From NCBI RefSeq assembly GCF_000403395.2, contig NZ_KE159675.1, positions 166,158-230,157 on the forward strand: DNA of 64,000 nt. Reading direction: 5' to 3'. Positions within the stretch are counted from its first letter, which is position 1. Each line of letters starts with the position of its first letter. This document shows positions 15,045 through 24,457 of this stretch, piece by piece. Both the position numbers and the translations under genes were made by a program. Source of the DNA: Anaerotruncus sp. G3(2012) (lineage in GTDB: Bacteria > Bacillota > Clostridia > Oscillospirales > Ruminococcaceae). The notes under the pieces were generated by a model, which saw only the letters and a list, made by a program, of their open reading frames with translations, had not been told where the DNA came from and did not search any database.

Positions 15045-17021
15045 ATGAACGAACAAACCGGCCAGCAAAAAGACCTGCGCTATCTGCAGCTGCTTTCGCG
15101 CCAGTATCCCAATGTACAGGCGGCGAGCAGCGAGATCATCAATTTACAGGCGATCCTGAACCTTCCCAAGGGAACCGAGCATTTCATGTCCGACCTGCAT
15201 GGGGAATATGAGGCATTCCTGCACATCATGAACAATGCATCCGGCGCGGTGCGGGAAAAGGTGGACATCCTGTTTCAAAACATGGTGACCAGTGAGGAGC
15301 GCGCCCAGCTCGCTACGCTGATCTATTATCCGGAGGAAAAGCTGGAAGAGATTGCGTCTCAGGTGGAGGACATCAACGAGTGGCACAAGATCACGCTCAA
15401 CCGGCTGATCGAGATCTGCCGGCTGGCCTCCTCCAAATATACCCGTTCCAAGGTGCGCAAAGCGCTGCCGAAGGAATATGCCTACATCATCGACGAGCTG
15501 CTCAACACCAACTACGAGGTACATAACAAAAAAGAATATTACGAAAACATCATCTCGACGATCATTGCCACCGACCAGGCCGAAAATTTTATCATCAACA
15601 TGTGCAGGGTCATCAAAAAGCTGGTGGTGGACCATCTGCACATCGTGGGGGACATCTTCGACCGCGGCCCGCGCGCGGACATTATCATGGATTCGCTGAT
15701 CGGGCACCACTCGGTTGACATCCAGTGGGGCAACCACGATGTGCTCTGGATGGGCGCAGCCACCGGAAGCCGGACCTGTATCGCAACGGTCCTGAACAAC
15801 TCGATCACCTATAACAACCTTGAGGTGATCGAAACCGGGTACGGGATCAGCCTGCGGCCTCTGGCGCTTTTCGCCAATGAGATTTACGCGGACTGCGACA
15901 CCTCCTGCTTCAAGACCAAACACATCGGCGGCGGGAGCTACAGCGACAAAGAGAACGGCCTGGGTGCACGAATGCACAAGGCGATTGCGGTAATCCTGTT
16001 CAAACTTGAGGGGCAGACGATCCTGCGCAACCCCTCCTTCCGGATGCAGGACCGGCTGCTGCTCGACAAGATCGACTTTGAAAAGGGGACGATCCGTCTC
16101 GGGGACACCGAATATCCGCTGCTCGACCGGGATTTCCCAACCATCCTCCCCTCGGCGCCGTATGAGCTTTCCAAAGAGGAAGCCGAGCTGATGGATCAGC
16201 TCAAATACTCGTTCCTGCGCAGCGAGAAGCTCCAGCGGCATATCAAATTCCTCTATTCCAAGGGCGGCCTCTATAAGTGCTACAACGGCAACCTGCTCTT
16301 CCATGGGTGTATCCCGATGGATTCGGAAGGGAATTTCCTCAAATTCAGCATCGGATGCAAGGAGCTTTCCGGCCGGGCGTTTCTCGACCATGCCGAGTCG
16401 GTCGCGCGGCAGGGGTATTACGCCAAACCCGGCACCCCGGAGAAGCAGTTCGGGAAGGACTTCCTCTGGTTCCTCTGGTGCGGACGCAACTCGCCGCTTT
16501 TTGGACGGGACCATATCGCTACCCTCGAACGGCGGCTGGTGGCGGATGAGTCGACCTGGGCGGAGCCGAAGAACCCCTACTACTCCTACTACAACGATGA
16601 AGAGGTCTGCGAGCAGATCCTCAAAGAGTTCGGGCTGGAAGGGCCGCACTGCCACATCATCAATGGGCATGTCCCGGTGAAATCAAAGGATGGAGAAAAC
16701 CCGGTCAAGGCGCATGGACGGCTGATCGTGATTGACGGCGGCTTCTGCCGCGCCTACCAGCCGACCACCGGCATCGCGGGGTATACCCTGATCTACAATT
16801 CGTGGGGAATCCGGATTTCGGCGCATGAGCCGTTCAGCGGGGTGCAGAATGCGATCCGCAACAACAAGGATATTTTCTCCACTTCAGTGATCTTCGACCG
16901 GATGGAATCCCGCATCCGGATCAATGAGACCGATAATGGTGCTCTGCTTCAACAGCGCATTGATGATCTGAAATGGTTGCTTCTCGCCTACAAGACCGGT
17001 GAGATTAAAGAAGAGCATTGA
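15045..17021 (+). CDS. fbp: fructose-1,6-bisphosphatase class III
   Basis: A 658-residue enzyme of the Firmicutes-type (class III) FBPase family, which hydrolyses fructose-1,6-bisphosphate in gluconeogenesis and uses a metallophosphoesterase-like active site. Seen motifs are FMSDLHGEYEAF, HIVGDIFDRGPRAD, VDIQWGNHDVLWMGAA and, far downstream, HIINGHVPVKSKDGENPVKA with GRLIVIDGGFCRAYQ. Length agrees with the family (about 650 residues). CAGGGGGCGG precedes the ATG by about 6 bases. It is a single-gene unit closed by a bidirectional terminator. Confidence 0.97.
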   Translation: MNEQTGQQKDLRYLQLLSRQYPNVQAASSEIINLQAILNLPKGTEHFMSDLHGEYEAFLHIMNNASGAVREKVDILFQNMVTSEERAQLATLIYYPEEKLEEIASQVEDINEWHKITLNRLIEICRLASSKYTRSKVRKALPKEYAYIIDELLNTNYEVHNKKEYYENIISTIIATDQAENFIINMCRVIKKLVVDHLHIVGDIFDRGPRADIIMDSLIGHHSVDIQWGNHDVLWMGAATGSRTCIATVLNNSITYNNLEVIETGYGISLRPLALFANEIYADCDTSCFKTKHIGGGSYSDKENGLGARMHKAIAVILFKLEGQTILRNPSFRMQDRLLLDKIDFEKGTIRLGDTEYPLLDRDFPTILPSAPYELSKEEAELMDQLKYSFLRSEKLQRHIKFLYSKGGLYKCYNGNLLFHGCIPMDSEGNFLKFSIGCKELSGRAFLDHAESVARQGYYAKPGTPEKQFGKDFLWFLWCGRNSPLFGRDHIATLERRLVADESTWAEPKNPYYSYYNDEEVCEQILKEFGLEGPHCHIINGHVPVKSKDGENPVKAHGRLIVIDGGFCRAYQPTTGIAGYTLIYNSWGIRISAHEPFSGVQNAIRNNKDIFSTSVIFDRMESRIRINETDNGALLQQRIDDLKWLLLAYKTGEIKEEH

Positions 17022-17057
17022 AGGTTTTTAGAGACAATGTCCGCAGAAATTAAAAAA

Positions 17058-17081
17058 GGATTGGCGCGGCTGCGCCAATCC
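17058..17081. terminator. bidirectional terminator between fbp and the lipoprotein gene
   Basis: GGATTGGCGC and GCGCCAATCC enclose a GGCT loop, with an A-run before and TTTTTT after, so it can end both converging transcripts. Confidence 0.9.
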
Positions 17082-17097
17082 TTTTTTAATGTGGTGG

Positions 17098-17790
17098 TTA
17101 TGCCTCCATGGAAAACGGGGACTGCCCGGAAAAGACGATGCCATCTTCTTCGAACAGGCCAAAGCAGGTGCGTCCCGCGCTGTCGGTGAAGCGGATAGCC
17201 TCCATTGAGCGGCCGGTCTCAGGATCATCCAGCCGGACCCGGTTTGCAGAAATCGAGGACAGGTCGAGGGAGGTCCCTTCCAGCCCGGCAATGATCGCTT
17301 TCAGATTGGCATTGAGATCGTAAGGATACGGCGTCTCTGCCGCTTTGAGGTTGCACAGGCTGTTCCCGTCATACGAGAGTACGAAATAACCGGACCCGCC
17401 GTCCGGGCTGGAAAAGCCACAACAGTAGATCTCCTGGTGGGTGGCGATTGACCGCAGTTCCGGGTCAAGAATGTCGTATCGGGTGAAGCTGTCGAATGCC
17501 CAGGCGGGGCTGGCAGCCGAAAACCCGGCGGCATCGGTCCAATGGCGAATGAGCCGGGAGAAAATCTTTTTGTGCAGCATCTCGAATGCGTGGGAGTCCT
17601 GCCCCTCATAGTAGGAGCTGAACAGGGTTTCCATCAGGGCTGCTTCGGACACAGATTCCCCGCTGGCTGCGGAGACAGGGGCTGCCGTACCCGGCAGGGT
17701 GCCGGTCACTGAACCCTGAGACACTGCGCATCCGGACAGGGAAAACACCAACAGCAGAGCTGTGATCGCAGTTCTGTTCCAACGGTTCAC
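17098..17790 (-). CDS. lipoprotein of unknown function
   Basis: A 230-residue protein with a type II signal peptide: MNRWNRTAITALLLVFSLSG followed by the lipobox cysteine at residue 21, then a Ser/Ala/Gly-rich tether. The mature part has a compact domain with ESLDLSSISANRVRL-like and GRTCFGLFEEDGIVFSGQSP segments that I cannot place in a family. The GTG at 17790 is preferred: it overlaps the TGA of the upstream acetyltransferase gene (GTGA) and a GGGGG ribosome site is 9 bases away, against only 3 for the TTG at 17796. It would sit on the outer face of the membrane. Function unknown. Confidence 0.75.
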   Translation of the reverse strand: MNRWNRTAITALLLVFSLSGCAVSQGSVTGTLPGTAAPVSAASGESVSEAALMETLFSSYYEGQDSHAFEMLHKKIFSRLIRHWTDAAGFSAASPAWAFDSFTRYDILDPELRSIATHQEIYCCGFSSPDGGSGYFVLSYDGNSLCNLKAAETPYPYDLNANLKAIIAGLEGTSLDLSSISANRVRLDDPETGRSMEAIRFTDSAGRTCFGLFEEDGIVFSGQSPFSMEA

Positions 17791-18332
17791 GTACAAACAC
17801 CCCCATCACTTGCGGTCGGTGGTTCCCAACTTTTTTCACGTTTATTCCCCAGATAGCCACCGTCGTCAAACGATTCTACCCAGACAAATCCATGCGCTTC
17901 GTAGTACCGGTTCAGCTTTTCGTTCGACCTTACACAGTCCAGCCGCAGACAACAGCAGTTCTGCCTGCGTGCAAGCGCTTCACAGCATCGGAGGATCTCG
18001 CTGCCCGCACCCTTTGCAGTGGGTGCGGCGACCAGATTGTGAAGATAGCGTGCAGGCTGGTTCTCTTCCCAGCGCGGGTCCGAATCGGTCAATACGACAG
18101 CCCCAGCCACAGCACAGTCGTGGCTTTGCCTTAAAACGAAAAGCCGGTGTTGTTTTCGGGCTTCCTCATAATACTGTCTGGGGAAAACCTCCCAGTAAAT
18201 TTGCCTGTCCCACTGGTCGATTCCGCGCTCTTCCATCCACTGGATGCGGGCATCAATCAACCCAAAGACGGCTTCCATATCCTCCGGCTGTGCCGGCTCA
18301 AAGGAGAAACCCTGCTTTTGCATTCGGTTCAT
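17787..18332 (-). CDS. GNAT family N-acetyltransferase
   Basis: A 181-residue protein with the GCN5-type acetyl-CoA fold. The acetyl-CoA binding motif A appears as LHNLVAAPTAKGAGSEILRC, and motif B as CLRLDCVRSNEKLNRYYEAHGFV at the C-terminus. The substrate-binding N-terminal half (EDMEAVFGLIDARIQWMEER) is of the type seen in uncharacterised acetyltransferases. AGGGAGGGG lies 6 bases before the ATG at 18332, so the longer upstream frame is rejected. It is translationally coupled to the lipoprotein gene by a 4-base overlap. Confidence 0.88.
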   Translation of the reverse strand: MNRMQKQGFSFEPAQPEDMEAVFGLIDARIQWMEERGIDQWDRQIYWEVFPRQYYEEARKQHRLFVLRQSHDCAVAGAVVLTDSDPRWEENQPARYLHNLVAAPTAKGAGSEILRCCEALARRQNCCCLRLDCVRSNEKLNRYYEAHGFVWVESFDDGGYLGNKREKSWEPPTASDGGVCT

Positions 18333-18413
18333 ACCCCTCCCTTTAGAAGCTGCTGTTAATCTATTGGAAAGCATTCGATATAGAATGGAAGCACCTGAAA
18401 ACAACCAGCTGCC

Positions 18414-18428
18414 TCCAAGCGCTTCCAT
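18414..18428 (-). promoter_or_regulatory. possible catabolite-response (cre-like) site
   Basis: On the minus strand ATGGAAGCGCTTGGA matches the CcpA cre consensus at all but one position. It overlaps the first base of transcription from the promoter at 18427-18455, a place where CcpA would repress. Only one mismatch-bearing site, so tentative. Confidence 0.3.
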
Positions 18429-18455
18429 TATAACAAACGATCCTGAGAATGGCAA
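18427..18455 (-). promoter_or_regulatory. promoter of the acetyltransferase-lipoprotein operon
   Basis: TTGCCA and TATAAT are 17 bases apart on the minus strand, with a TG one base before the -10 box (extended -10). The leader is about 90 bases. Confidence 0.65.
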
Positions 18456-18492
18456 GACTGGGGCTGTCCGCACGCAGACGCTCCCACAACGG

Positions 18493-19158
18493 CTAGAGGA
18501 TGCCGTATTTGGCAAAAGCGGCGGTAGCTGACATCCCATCCTCAATCGCCTTGCGGACGGTCTTTTCCCCCGCGGCTTTCTCCAGAGAGAGCATAATGAC
18601 CTTTTCAGAGATCCCTGCGGGGATGCACAGGACCCCGTCAACATCTCCGAAGAGGACATCCCCATTTCGGATGGTGACCTGCCCGACCTCGATGGTGCAG
18701 CGATACTGCACGACCTGGGTGCGGACGCTCGAATCCTGTGCATAGCAGCCGCAGCTGAACACAGGCCAGTTCTGTTCAAGGATCTGCGGGGTGTCCCGAT
18801 GCCAGCCGTTCACGACAGCGCCCACCGCCCCCCGCACTCTCGCGGTTGCGGTCAGCAGTTCTCCCCAGTAGGCGCACCGCCTGGTTCCTCCGGCAGCAAT
18901 GTAGATTTCGTTTTTTTCCAACTGGTCCAGCGCCTCGGTCAGGTAGCCAAACGGCTTCTCCTGCGCCTCGTAGACATCGGTCATCAGGACGGTCATCGCC
19001 TTGCCGGCGAGCTTCATATCGTCGCGCATCGGCCGGATCTCCTGCGGCAGGAACTGATGTACGTATCCCATCTGATCCAGAATATCCCCCACCACAGGGG
19101 TATATAACCGTTCACGCATCAGGGCAAACATCTCGTCCTCATTTTTCCAGACAGCCAT
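18493..19158 (-). CDS. RraA-like family protein (HMG/CHA aldolase superfamily)
   Basis: A 221-residue member of the RraA/dimethylmenaquinone-methyltransferase-like superfamily. The fold includes class II pyruvate aldolases for 4-hydroxy-4-methyl-2-oxoglutarate as well as RNase E regulators. Motifs are [13 protein letters not shown], then [35 protein letters not shown] (the usual DGxxRD shows N in place of the first D) and [15 protein letters not shown]. Firmicutes lack the RNase E partner, so an aldolase or decarboxylase role is more likely. It is downstream of uxaC on the same strand, which suggests work on a sugar-acid breakdown product. GGGGGG lies 9 bases before the ATG. Confidence 0.85.
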   Translation of the reverse strand: MAVWKNEDEMFALMRERLYTPVVGDILDQMGYVHQFLPQEIRPMRDDMKLAGKAMTVLMTDVYEAQEKPFGYLTEALDQLEKNEIYIAAGGTRRCAYWGELLTATARVRGAVGAVVNGWHRDTPQILEQNWPVFSCGCYAQDSSVRTQVVQYRCTIEVGQVTIRNGDVLFGDVDGVLCIPAGISEKVIMLSLEKAAGEKTVRKAIEDGMSATAAFAKYGIL

Positions 19159-19312
19159 CGGCTGGTTCCCCCCTTTTTTAGAATCTGTTCTATCTCTTTT
19201 ACGGAAGGCTTTTTGCGGTGAAAAAACCCCTGCCTGCCATCCTCCAGACAGTAGCTCTCTTTACGGGAGGGCGTGTCCCACTGCCTGGGAAAAGGCAGGC
19301 AAACCTTTTGGG

Positions 19313-20713
19313 CTAAAGCCCGAAATATTCCTTTGCGTTCAGCCAGCAGATGCGCTCGACCAGCATACCGAGAGTCTCTCTGTCGTCGGGGTACTGCCCG
19401 TTTTCCACCCAGGACCCGATCAGGTTGCAGAGAATGCGGCGGAAATATTCATGTCTGGGGTAGGACAGGAAGCTGCGGCTGTCGGTCAGCATACCGATAA
19501 ACCGCCCCAGAATCCCCTCGTTTGCCAATATCCGCATCTGGGCTTCCATTCCGTCCGCGTGGTCCTGGAACCACCAAGCGGAGCCCATTTGGATTTTGGA
19601 TGCGGCACTGGAATCCTGGAAGTTCCCCAGCATGGTGGCGATCACCAGATTATCCGCATCGTTCAGCGAAAACAGGATGGTCTTGGGAAGCTGGCCGGAA
19701 AACTCCAGGCTGTTCAGGAGCCCGCACAGCTTGGACGCGACCGGGAAGTCGCCCACCGAATCGAACCCGGTGGATTCGCCCAACGCCTTCACGGCTTTGG
19801 TATTGCAGTTGCGCAGCGCGTTCAGATGAATTTCCATTGCCCAGCCCCGCCTGGCGTACTCGCGGCCCAGCCAGAGGAGCAGTTCGGTCTGATAGCCCTC
19901 GACCTCTGCTGCCGACAGGGCAGCGCCGGACAGCGCTTTCCGGAAGCTGTCCGCAGCCCGTTCCGGCCCCACTGGCAAAAATGGCATTCCCTGCACGCCG
20001 TGGTCGCTGGCCACACAGCCTGCCTCGGCAAATGCGTCCATCCGGATGCGGAGCGCCTTTGTCAGGCTGTCCCAGTCGGAAATATCCACGCCAGCGGACG
20101 CTCCCAGGCGGTTCAGATACTCCCTCCAGCCGGGCTTCTCGATGCCGAGCGCGTTGTCCGGACGGTAGGCGGGCAGGATTTTGGTGTCAAGACCCTTTTC
20201 CTGCGCGATCTGCGCATGGTACGCCAGCGTATCCGCAGGGTCCTCGGTGGTGCACAGGGCGTACACATTGGACTGCCGGATAAAATGTTGGGGCGTATGC
20301 TTCCCATCCGAAAGGATCCGGCAGGTCTCTTCCCAGACCTGCGGCGCCGTTTTGGGGTTCAGCGGCTGGTTGATCCCGAAATACCGCTGCAGCTCCAGAT
20401 GGGTCCAGTGGTAGACCGGATTCCCGATGGCGTAGGGCAGCGTCTGGGCGTAGGCCATGAATTTGTCGTAATCACTGGCATCCCCGGTGATATACAGCTC
20501 GTCGATCCCGTTGCCCCGCATCGCGCGCCACTTGTAGTGGTCGCCCAGCAGCCAGAGCTGCGTCAGATTCTCCGCCGGACGGTTCTCGCAGATCTCTTTT
20601 GCGCTCAGGTGGCAATGGTAGTCGATGATCGGCTGATTCTCGGCGTACTGGTGGTACAGAGCCTTCGCTGTTTCGCTTTGCAGCATGAAATCCTGATCCA
20701 TAAACGGTTTCAC
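19313..20713 (-). CDS. uxaC: glucuronate (uronate) isomerase
   Basis: A 466-residue amidohydrolase-fold isomerase that converts D-glucuronate to D-fructuronate and D-galacturonate to D-tagaturonate. The metal-binding HxH is in PIIDYHCHLSAKEI (His33/His35 region), with the following conserved LWLLGDHYKWRAMRGNGIDE, a VYHWTHLELQRYFGI segment, MEIHLNALRNCN and RFIGMLTDSRSFLSYPRHEYFRRI near the end. The start is GTG at 20713, with AAGGAGG about 9 bases upstream; it overlaps the TGA of the SGNH hydrolase gene. It forms one operon with the TRAP transporter, which points to uronate uptake followed by isomerisation. Confidence 0.97.
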   Translation of the reverse strand: MKPFMDQDFMLQSETAKALYHQYAENQPIIDYHCHLSAKEICENRPAENLTQLWLLGDHYKWRAMRGNGIDELYITGDASDYDKFMAYAQTLPYAIGNPVYHWTHLELQRYFGINQPLNPKTAPQVWEETCRILSDGKHTPQHFIRQSNVYALCTTEDPADTLAYHAQIAQEKGLDTKILPAYRPDNALGIEKPGWREYLNRLGASAGVDISDWDSLTKALRIRMDAFAEAGCVASDHGVQGMPFLPVGPERAADSFRKALSGAALSAAEVEGYQTELLLWLGREYARRGWAMEIHLNALRNCNTKAVKALGESTGFDSVGDFPVASKLCGLLNSLEFSGQLPKTILFSLNDADNLVIATMLGNFQDSSAASKIQMGSAWWFQDHADGMEAQMRILANEGILGRFIGMLTDSRSFLSYPRHEYFRRILCNLIGSWVENGQYPDDRETLGMLVERICWLNAKEYFGL

Positions 20714-21357
20714 GCGGGCGCACCTCCTTCAAACGCTTCACGGATGATCTTTTCCAGGGCTTTTGCCAGCGCGAACTGGTCCTCGAGTTCCATATGCAGC
20801 TTGTCCTTGTCGCTGGGGCCTGCGACCGTTGCAGCGTCCAGATACAGCCATCCGTGGGATTTGGCCTGCGCTTCAAAATAGGGGGCGAGCTGCTTGGACA
20901 CCCCGACCGCAGATGGCGCAAAGCCGGTAAAAATGCTGTTTTCAATCCCCTCTTTGAGGTGGATGGGGCTGACCAGCAGGACCCTGGGCGTGGGGTACTC
21001 GGGGCCGTAATCATAAATTTCGGCCAGGCGTCCCAGCGCCGCCGCCCCCTGTGCAATGTCAACCGGCAGCAGGTTGAACCGCTGCTTCATGTCGTTGGTT
21101 CCCAGCATGATGATAACGAGATCAAGCGGGCGGTGGGTCCGGAGCGCAACCGGGAGCTGGGACCGTCCGTTTTTGTCCGGTTCCAGGAAATCCTCCATCA
21201 CGGTGGTGCGGCCTCCGCAGCCCTCTTCGATCACATGGAATTCCTCCCCAAGCAGGTCCTGGAGCACGCTGGTCCATCTCTTGTGCAGCGGCCACCGCCC
21301 ACCCGCAGGGTTGGAACCAAAGGTATTAGAGTCTCCAAAGCATAAAATGTTGATCAT
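20710..21357 (-). CDS. SGNH/GDSL family hydrolase
   Basis: A 215-residue esterase-type protein. Block I with the nucleophile serine is ILCFGDSNTFGSNP, block II glycine region is GCGGRTTVMEDF, block III is IIMLGTNDMKQRF, and the block V Asp/His pair is probably SDKDKLHMELED. This arrangement resembles arylesterase or acetyl-xylan/pectin deacylating enzymes. No signal peptide is present, so it acts in the cytoplasm, perhaps removing ester groups from imported uronates or oligosaccharides; that is inference from its place between dctM and uxaC. It is coupled to uxaC by GTGA overlap. Confidence 0.88.
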   Translation of the reverse strand: MINILCFGDSNTFGSNPAGGRWPLHKRWTSVLQDLLGEEFHVIEEGCGGRTTVMEDFLEPDKNGRSQLPVALRTHRPLDLVIIMLGTNDMKQRFNLLPVDIAQGAAALGRLAEIYDYGPEYPTPRVLLVSPIHLKEGIENSIFTGFAPSAVGVSKQLAPYFEAQAKSHGWLYLDAATVAGPSDKDKLHMELEDQFALAKALEKIIREAFEGGAPA

Positions 21358-21405
21358 AAGATTGATACCTCTTTCTTTCGGAGCCTGTAAGCATCGCCGG
21401 CTGGC

Positions 21406-22701
21406 TTACCCGACGGCGCCATAGAACAGGTTCGGCAGGAACATGACCAGATTGGGGACAAACACCAGCAGGAGCATTTCCAGAAAGATCGCGATAAAAA
21501 ACGGCATCGCGGATTTGGTGTATTCGTCCACAGGGCAGTCGAGGATTGCGCAGACCGGGTAAATGGCCGAACCGACCGGAGGCGTGAAAACCCCCATTGT
21601 AACGATGGTCGCCATCAGGATGCCGAAATGCACCGGGTCGAAGCCCACCTTCTGCACCATGGGCAGGAAGATCGGGGTCAGCAGCAGGAAGTTGACGTTG
21701 CTGTCGAGGAACATGCCCAGAATAAACAGCCACATCAGGATAATAATCATCAGGAGCTGGGGCTGGCTGGTGATGCCGAAGATCAGGTTGGCGAGCGCCT
21801 GCGGCAGCCGGCAGTAGGTGACCGCATAGCTGAACGGGCCGGACATGGTAATCAGCAGCATGACCGCCGCAGTGTCGATAACCGCGGTTTTCATCGCGTT
21901 CCAGAATTTTTTCCAGGTCAGCTCCCGATAGACCAGAGCGCCGATCAGGATGGCGTAGACGATGCAGAATGCGCCTGCCTCGGAAGGGGTGAAGAAGCCG
22001 AACCGGATTCCCACGATCAGGATCACCGGGAAGATCAGCGCCCAGATCGAATTGCGCAGGTTCACCAGGAATTCGGACAGGGTGATGCGGGGCAGCTCCT
22101 TGTTGGGAATGTCAAACTGGTTGCGCTTGCAGGTGATGGTAACGGTCGCCATCAGAAAGATCATCATGAGGACGCCGGGGATGATGCCGGCGGCAAACAG
22201 GCGCCCGATCGACACCTCGCCGACAAAACCGTAGATAATCAACCCGAGCGAGGGCGGGATGGTGGCGGTAATCATGGAGGTCAGGCTGTTGACGGCGACA
22301 ATGTATCCCTTGTTGTACCCGCGTTTCTGCATCTCGGGGCCGAGCAGGCGGGTTTCCATCGCGGCGTCAGCGGTGGCGGAACCGGAGATGCCGCCCATCA
22401 TCGTGCTCATGATGACCGAGACCTGCGCGACACCGCCCCACATACGGCGGGTCAGGGCGGAAGCGAATTGCAGGATGCGCTGGGTGATGCCCGATTCGTT
22501 CATCAGCGTGCCCGCGAAAATAAAGAACGGGACCGCAAGGAACGAATAGGACTGGGTCTGGGCAACGATACGCTGTACCACGATGCTGAACGGCAGGTCG
22601 GCTGTAGAGGCGAAAAAGGCCACCCCGGCGAGCCCGACGACAAATGCCACCGGCATACCGATGATTAACAGAATCACGAAGGCAAGAACCAATAAGGTCA
22701 T
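21406..22701 (-). CDS. TRAP transporter large permease (DctM family)
   Basis: A 431-residue membrane protein with about a dozen hydrophobic segments, the sodium-coupled transport subunit of a TRAP importer. It opens with LVLAFVILLIIGMPVAFVVGLAGVAFF and contains FLAVPFFIFAGTLMNESGIT, GGISGSATADAAMETRLLGP and FTPPVGSAIYPVCAI, all typical of DctM. The ATGA overlap with dctQ makes the pair translationally coupled. The operon order dctP-dctQ-dctM-hydrolase-uxaC implies a sugar-acid substrate rather than a C4 dicarboxylate. Confidence 0.96.
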   Translation of the reverse strand: MTLLVLAFVILLIIGMPVAFVVGLAGVAFFASTADLPFSIVVQRIVAQTQSYSFLAVPFFIFAGTLMNESGITQRILQFASALTRRMWGGVAQVSVIMSTMMGGISGSATADAAMETRLLGPEMQKRGYNKGYIVAVNSLTSMITATIPPSLGLIIYGFVGEVSIGRLFAAGIIPGVLMMIFLMATVTITCKRNQFDIPNKELPRITLSEFLVNLRNSIWALIFPVILIVGIRFGFFTPSEAGAFCIVYAILIGALVYRELTWKKFWNAMKTAVIDTAAVMLLITMSGPFSYAVTYCRLPQALANLIFGITSQPQLLMIIILMWLFILGMFLDSNVNFLLLTPIFLPMVQKVGFDPVHFGILMATIVTMGVFTPPVGSAIYPVCAILDCPVDEYTKSAMPFFIAIFLEMLLLVFVPNLVMFLPNLFYGAVG

Positions 22702-23222
22702 GCGGTTTCCCCTCCCTCCAGCGGCTGAACCTTTTCCTCAACCGGTGCATTGAATTGTTTGATCTTGGAGATGATGTCGAGCACATCCGAAACGCTCATA
22801 AAAATGGACATCACGGGGAGTGCCAGCGTAACCCAGGAATAGCTGATTTTGAGGGTCTGGAACGAACGCTTCCAGCTTTCGGCGCTCAGGCGGAACCCAT
22901 AGATGATGAAGATGATCAGCGCGCCAAGGATCAGGAAGTCGATCACCAGCGCGAGGGCCCGCTGTACCTTAATCGGGAGCCGCCGGGTCACAAGGTCCAG
23001 CCCCAGGAATTTGCCGTGGCGGAACGCCACGTCCGCGCCGATCAGCGTGGTCCAGCAGAGCATGAGCTGTGCAACGTCGATGCTCCATGCCAGAGGACGC
23101 CCCAGATTGCGGGCGATCGCCGAAATAAAGACCAGTGCGATCATCGCGCCGAAGCCGATGTTGCAGAGGGTCTCCTCTATCCAGCAGAAACCGTGGTAGA
23201 GTTTTTTCATCTGTCTTACCAC
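22698..23222 (-). CDS. TRAP transporter small permease (DctQ family)
   Basis: A 174-residue membrane protein with four predicted helices. MIALVFISAIARNLGRPLAW is the first conserved DctQ helix; LMLCWTTLIGADVAFRHGKFLGLD carries the family H-G-K segment; RALALVIDFLILGALIIFII and SWVTLALPVMSIFMSVSDVLD follow. It pairs with DctM to form the membrane complex. Start ATG at 23222; an MVRQMKKL alternative (23207) is possible. It is separated from dctP by 117 bases with a strong hairpin. Confidence 0.93.
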   Translation of the reverse strand: MVRQMKKLYHGFCWIEETLCNIGFGAMIALVFISAIARNLGRPLAWSIDVAQLMLCWTTLIGADVAFRHGKFLGLDLVTRRLPIKVQRALALVIDFLILGALIIFIIYGFRLSAESWKRSFQTLKISYSWVTLALPVMSIFMSVSDVLDIISKIKQFNAPVEEKVQPLEGGETA

Positions 23223-23270
23223 CTCTCAGAAAAGTTTCGGGCAGTGTGAAAAAGTCCTGTACCATTGATT

Positions 23271-23310
23271 GGACGGAAGCCGTACACCCAGGAGCCTACG
23301 GCTTCCGTCC
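23271..23310 (-). promoter_or_regulatory. stem-loop between dctP and dctQ
   Basis: A perfect 14-bp stem, GGACGGAAGCCGTA with TACGGCTTCCGTCC, encloses a 12-base loop. On the operon strand it is not followed by a T-run, so it is more likely an mRNA-stabilising or processing element that keeps binding-protein message in excess over permease message. On the opposite strand ATTTTT follows it. Confidence 0.7.
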
Positions 23311-23339
23311 ATTTTTAGGAGGACATGTTATCTGCCGAG

Positions 23340-24404
23340 TCAGGCAACAGATGCCATCTCGGACTGGATGCGGTCGCGCAGGTCAACCATGTTCAGGTCG
23401 GTGTAGGCTTTCTCAGCCGCGGCTTTGAATGCGTCTATATCCACATCCTCATTTACGGTCAGGCCGTATTTTTCGGTCATTTCCTTCTCCCAGTCGGCGC
23501 AGATCTGGTTGGTTTTCTCCTGGAACTCGACGCCAACCTCATAGAAGGTATCCTCGAACAGCTTCTGATAGTCTGCGGAGAGGCTGTCCCGGAAACCGGT
23601 GCCGGTTGCGGCGCAGCCGATCAGCTGGAAATGCTCGGTGCGGTTGATCGTGTTCACAACCTCCCACAGGCGGGTGGCGTAGAACGAAGAGGTCTGAACC
23701 TCCGCGCCGTCCAGTGCGCCCTGCTGGATCGAGGTGTAGACCTCGGACCAGCTCATCGGGGTGGCAACTGCGCCCAGGTCGTTGATCGAGGTGGTGCAGA
23801 TCTCATTGCCGATGGTGCGGATCCGCTGCCCGGAGAGGTCCGCCGGCTGGTTGACCGTCTTGTTCAGGCAGAAGTTGCGGGCGCCGGAATACCAGTTGGA
23901 GGTAACCAGCCAGACTCCATGCTCGTCAGCAAACTCCTTCGCCCACTCTTCATACTGGCTGGTCTGCATGATCTTATTCAGGCCGGTGTAGTCGTCCATC
24001 AGGTAGGGCATGCCCAGGATGCCGAAATCCGGGATATAGCTGGCCAGGCGGCTGGGGTCGGTGACAGTCAGGACCGCCGCCCCCTGGAGCGCCTGCTCGA
24101 TCATGTCGTCGGTATCTCCCAGGGAGGAACTGAAGAACAGTTCGGCAGTGAAGTTGCCATCTGTAGCAGCGGCCAGCTTTTCAGATACGGCAATCAGGGA
24201 CTGCGACTGGAGATCGGTTTCGCTCTGGGTATTTCCGAAGCGGACGGAAACCTTTTCTGCGGAAGGCGCCGCTGCGGAGCTCTGGCTTCCTGCACTGGGT
24301 GCAGCACTGGACGCGGGGGTGCTGCTGGTGCTGCTCGAGCCGCCGCATGCAGTCAGGGATGCAGTCATAGCAAGGGCAAGTCCGAATGCGAATACTTTTT
24401 TCAT
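23340..24404 (-). CDS. TRAP transporter substrate-binding lipoprotein (DctP family)
   Basis: A 354-residue extracytoplasmic binding protein. The signal peptide MKKVFAFGLALAMTASLTAC ends in the lipobox cysteine at residue 20, followed by a Ser/Ala-rich linker. The mature domain has the DctP pattern: VSVRFGNTQSETDLQSQSLI, then MIEQALQGAAVLTVTDPSRLASYIPDFGILGMPYL, and the arginine-containing NKTVNQPADLSGQRIRTIGN, where the conserved Arg binds the substrate carboxylate. With uxaC in the same operon, hexuronates are the likely ligand. It is the first gene after the regulator terminator and has its own promoter. Confidence 0.95.
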   Translation of the reverse strand: MKKVFAFGLALAMTASLTACGGSSSTSSTPASSAAPSAGSQSSAAAPSAEKVSVRFGNTQSETDLQSQSLIAVSEKLAAATDGNFTAELFFSSSLGDTDDMIEQALQGAAVLTVTDPSRLASYIPDFGILGMPYLMDDYTGLNKIMQTSQYEEWAKEFADEHGVWLVTSNWYSGARNFCLNKTVNQPADLSGQRIRTIGNEICTTSINDLGAVATPMSWSEVYTSIQQGALDGAEVQTSSFYATRLWEVVNTINRTEHFQLIGCAATGTGFRDSLSADYQKLFEDTFYEVGVEFQEKTNQICADWEKEMTEKYGLTVNEDVDIDAFKAAAEKAYTDLNMVDLRDRIQSEMASVA

Positions 24405-24457
24405 GGATATTCTCCTCCTTCATTTTGTTTCGTACAAATCAACGGGCCGCTGAGGCC

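Noticed and set aside
19451..20881. A 476-codon plus-strand frame over uxaC
   Set aside because: It is antisense to the well-supported uxaC and SGNH hydrolase genes and shows no domain; high GC keeps stops rare.
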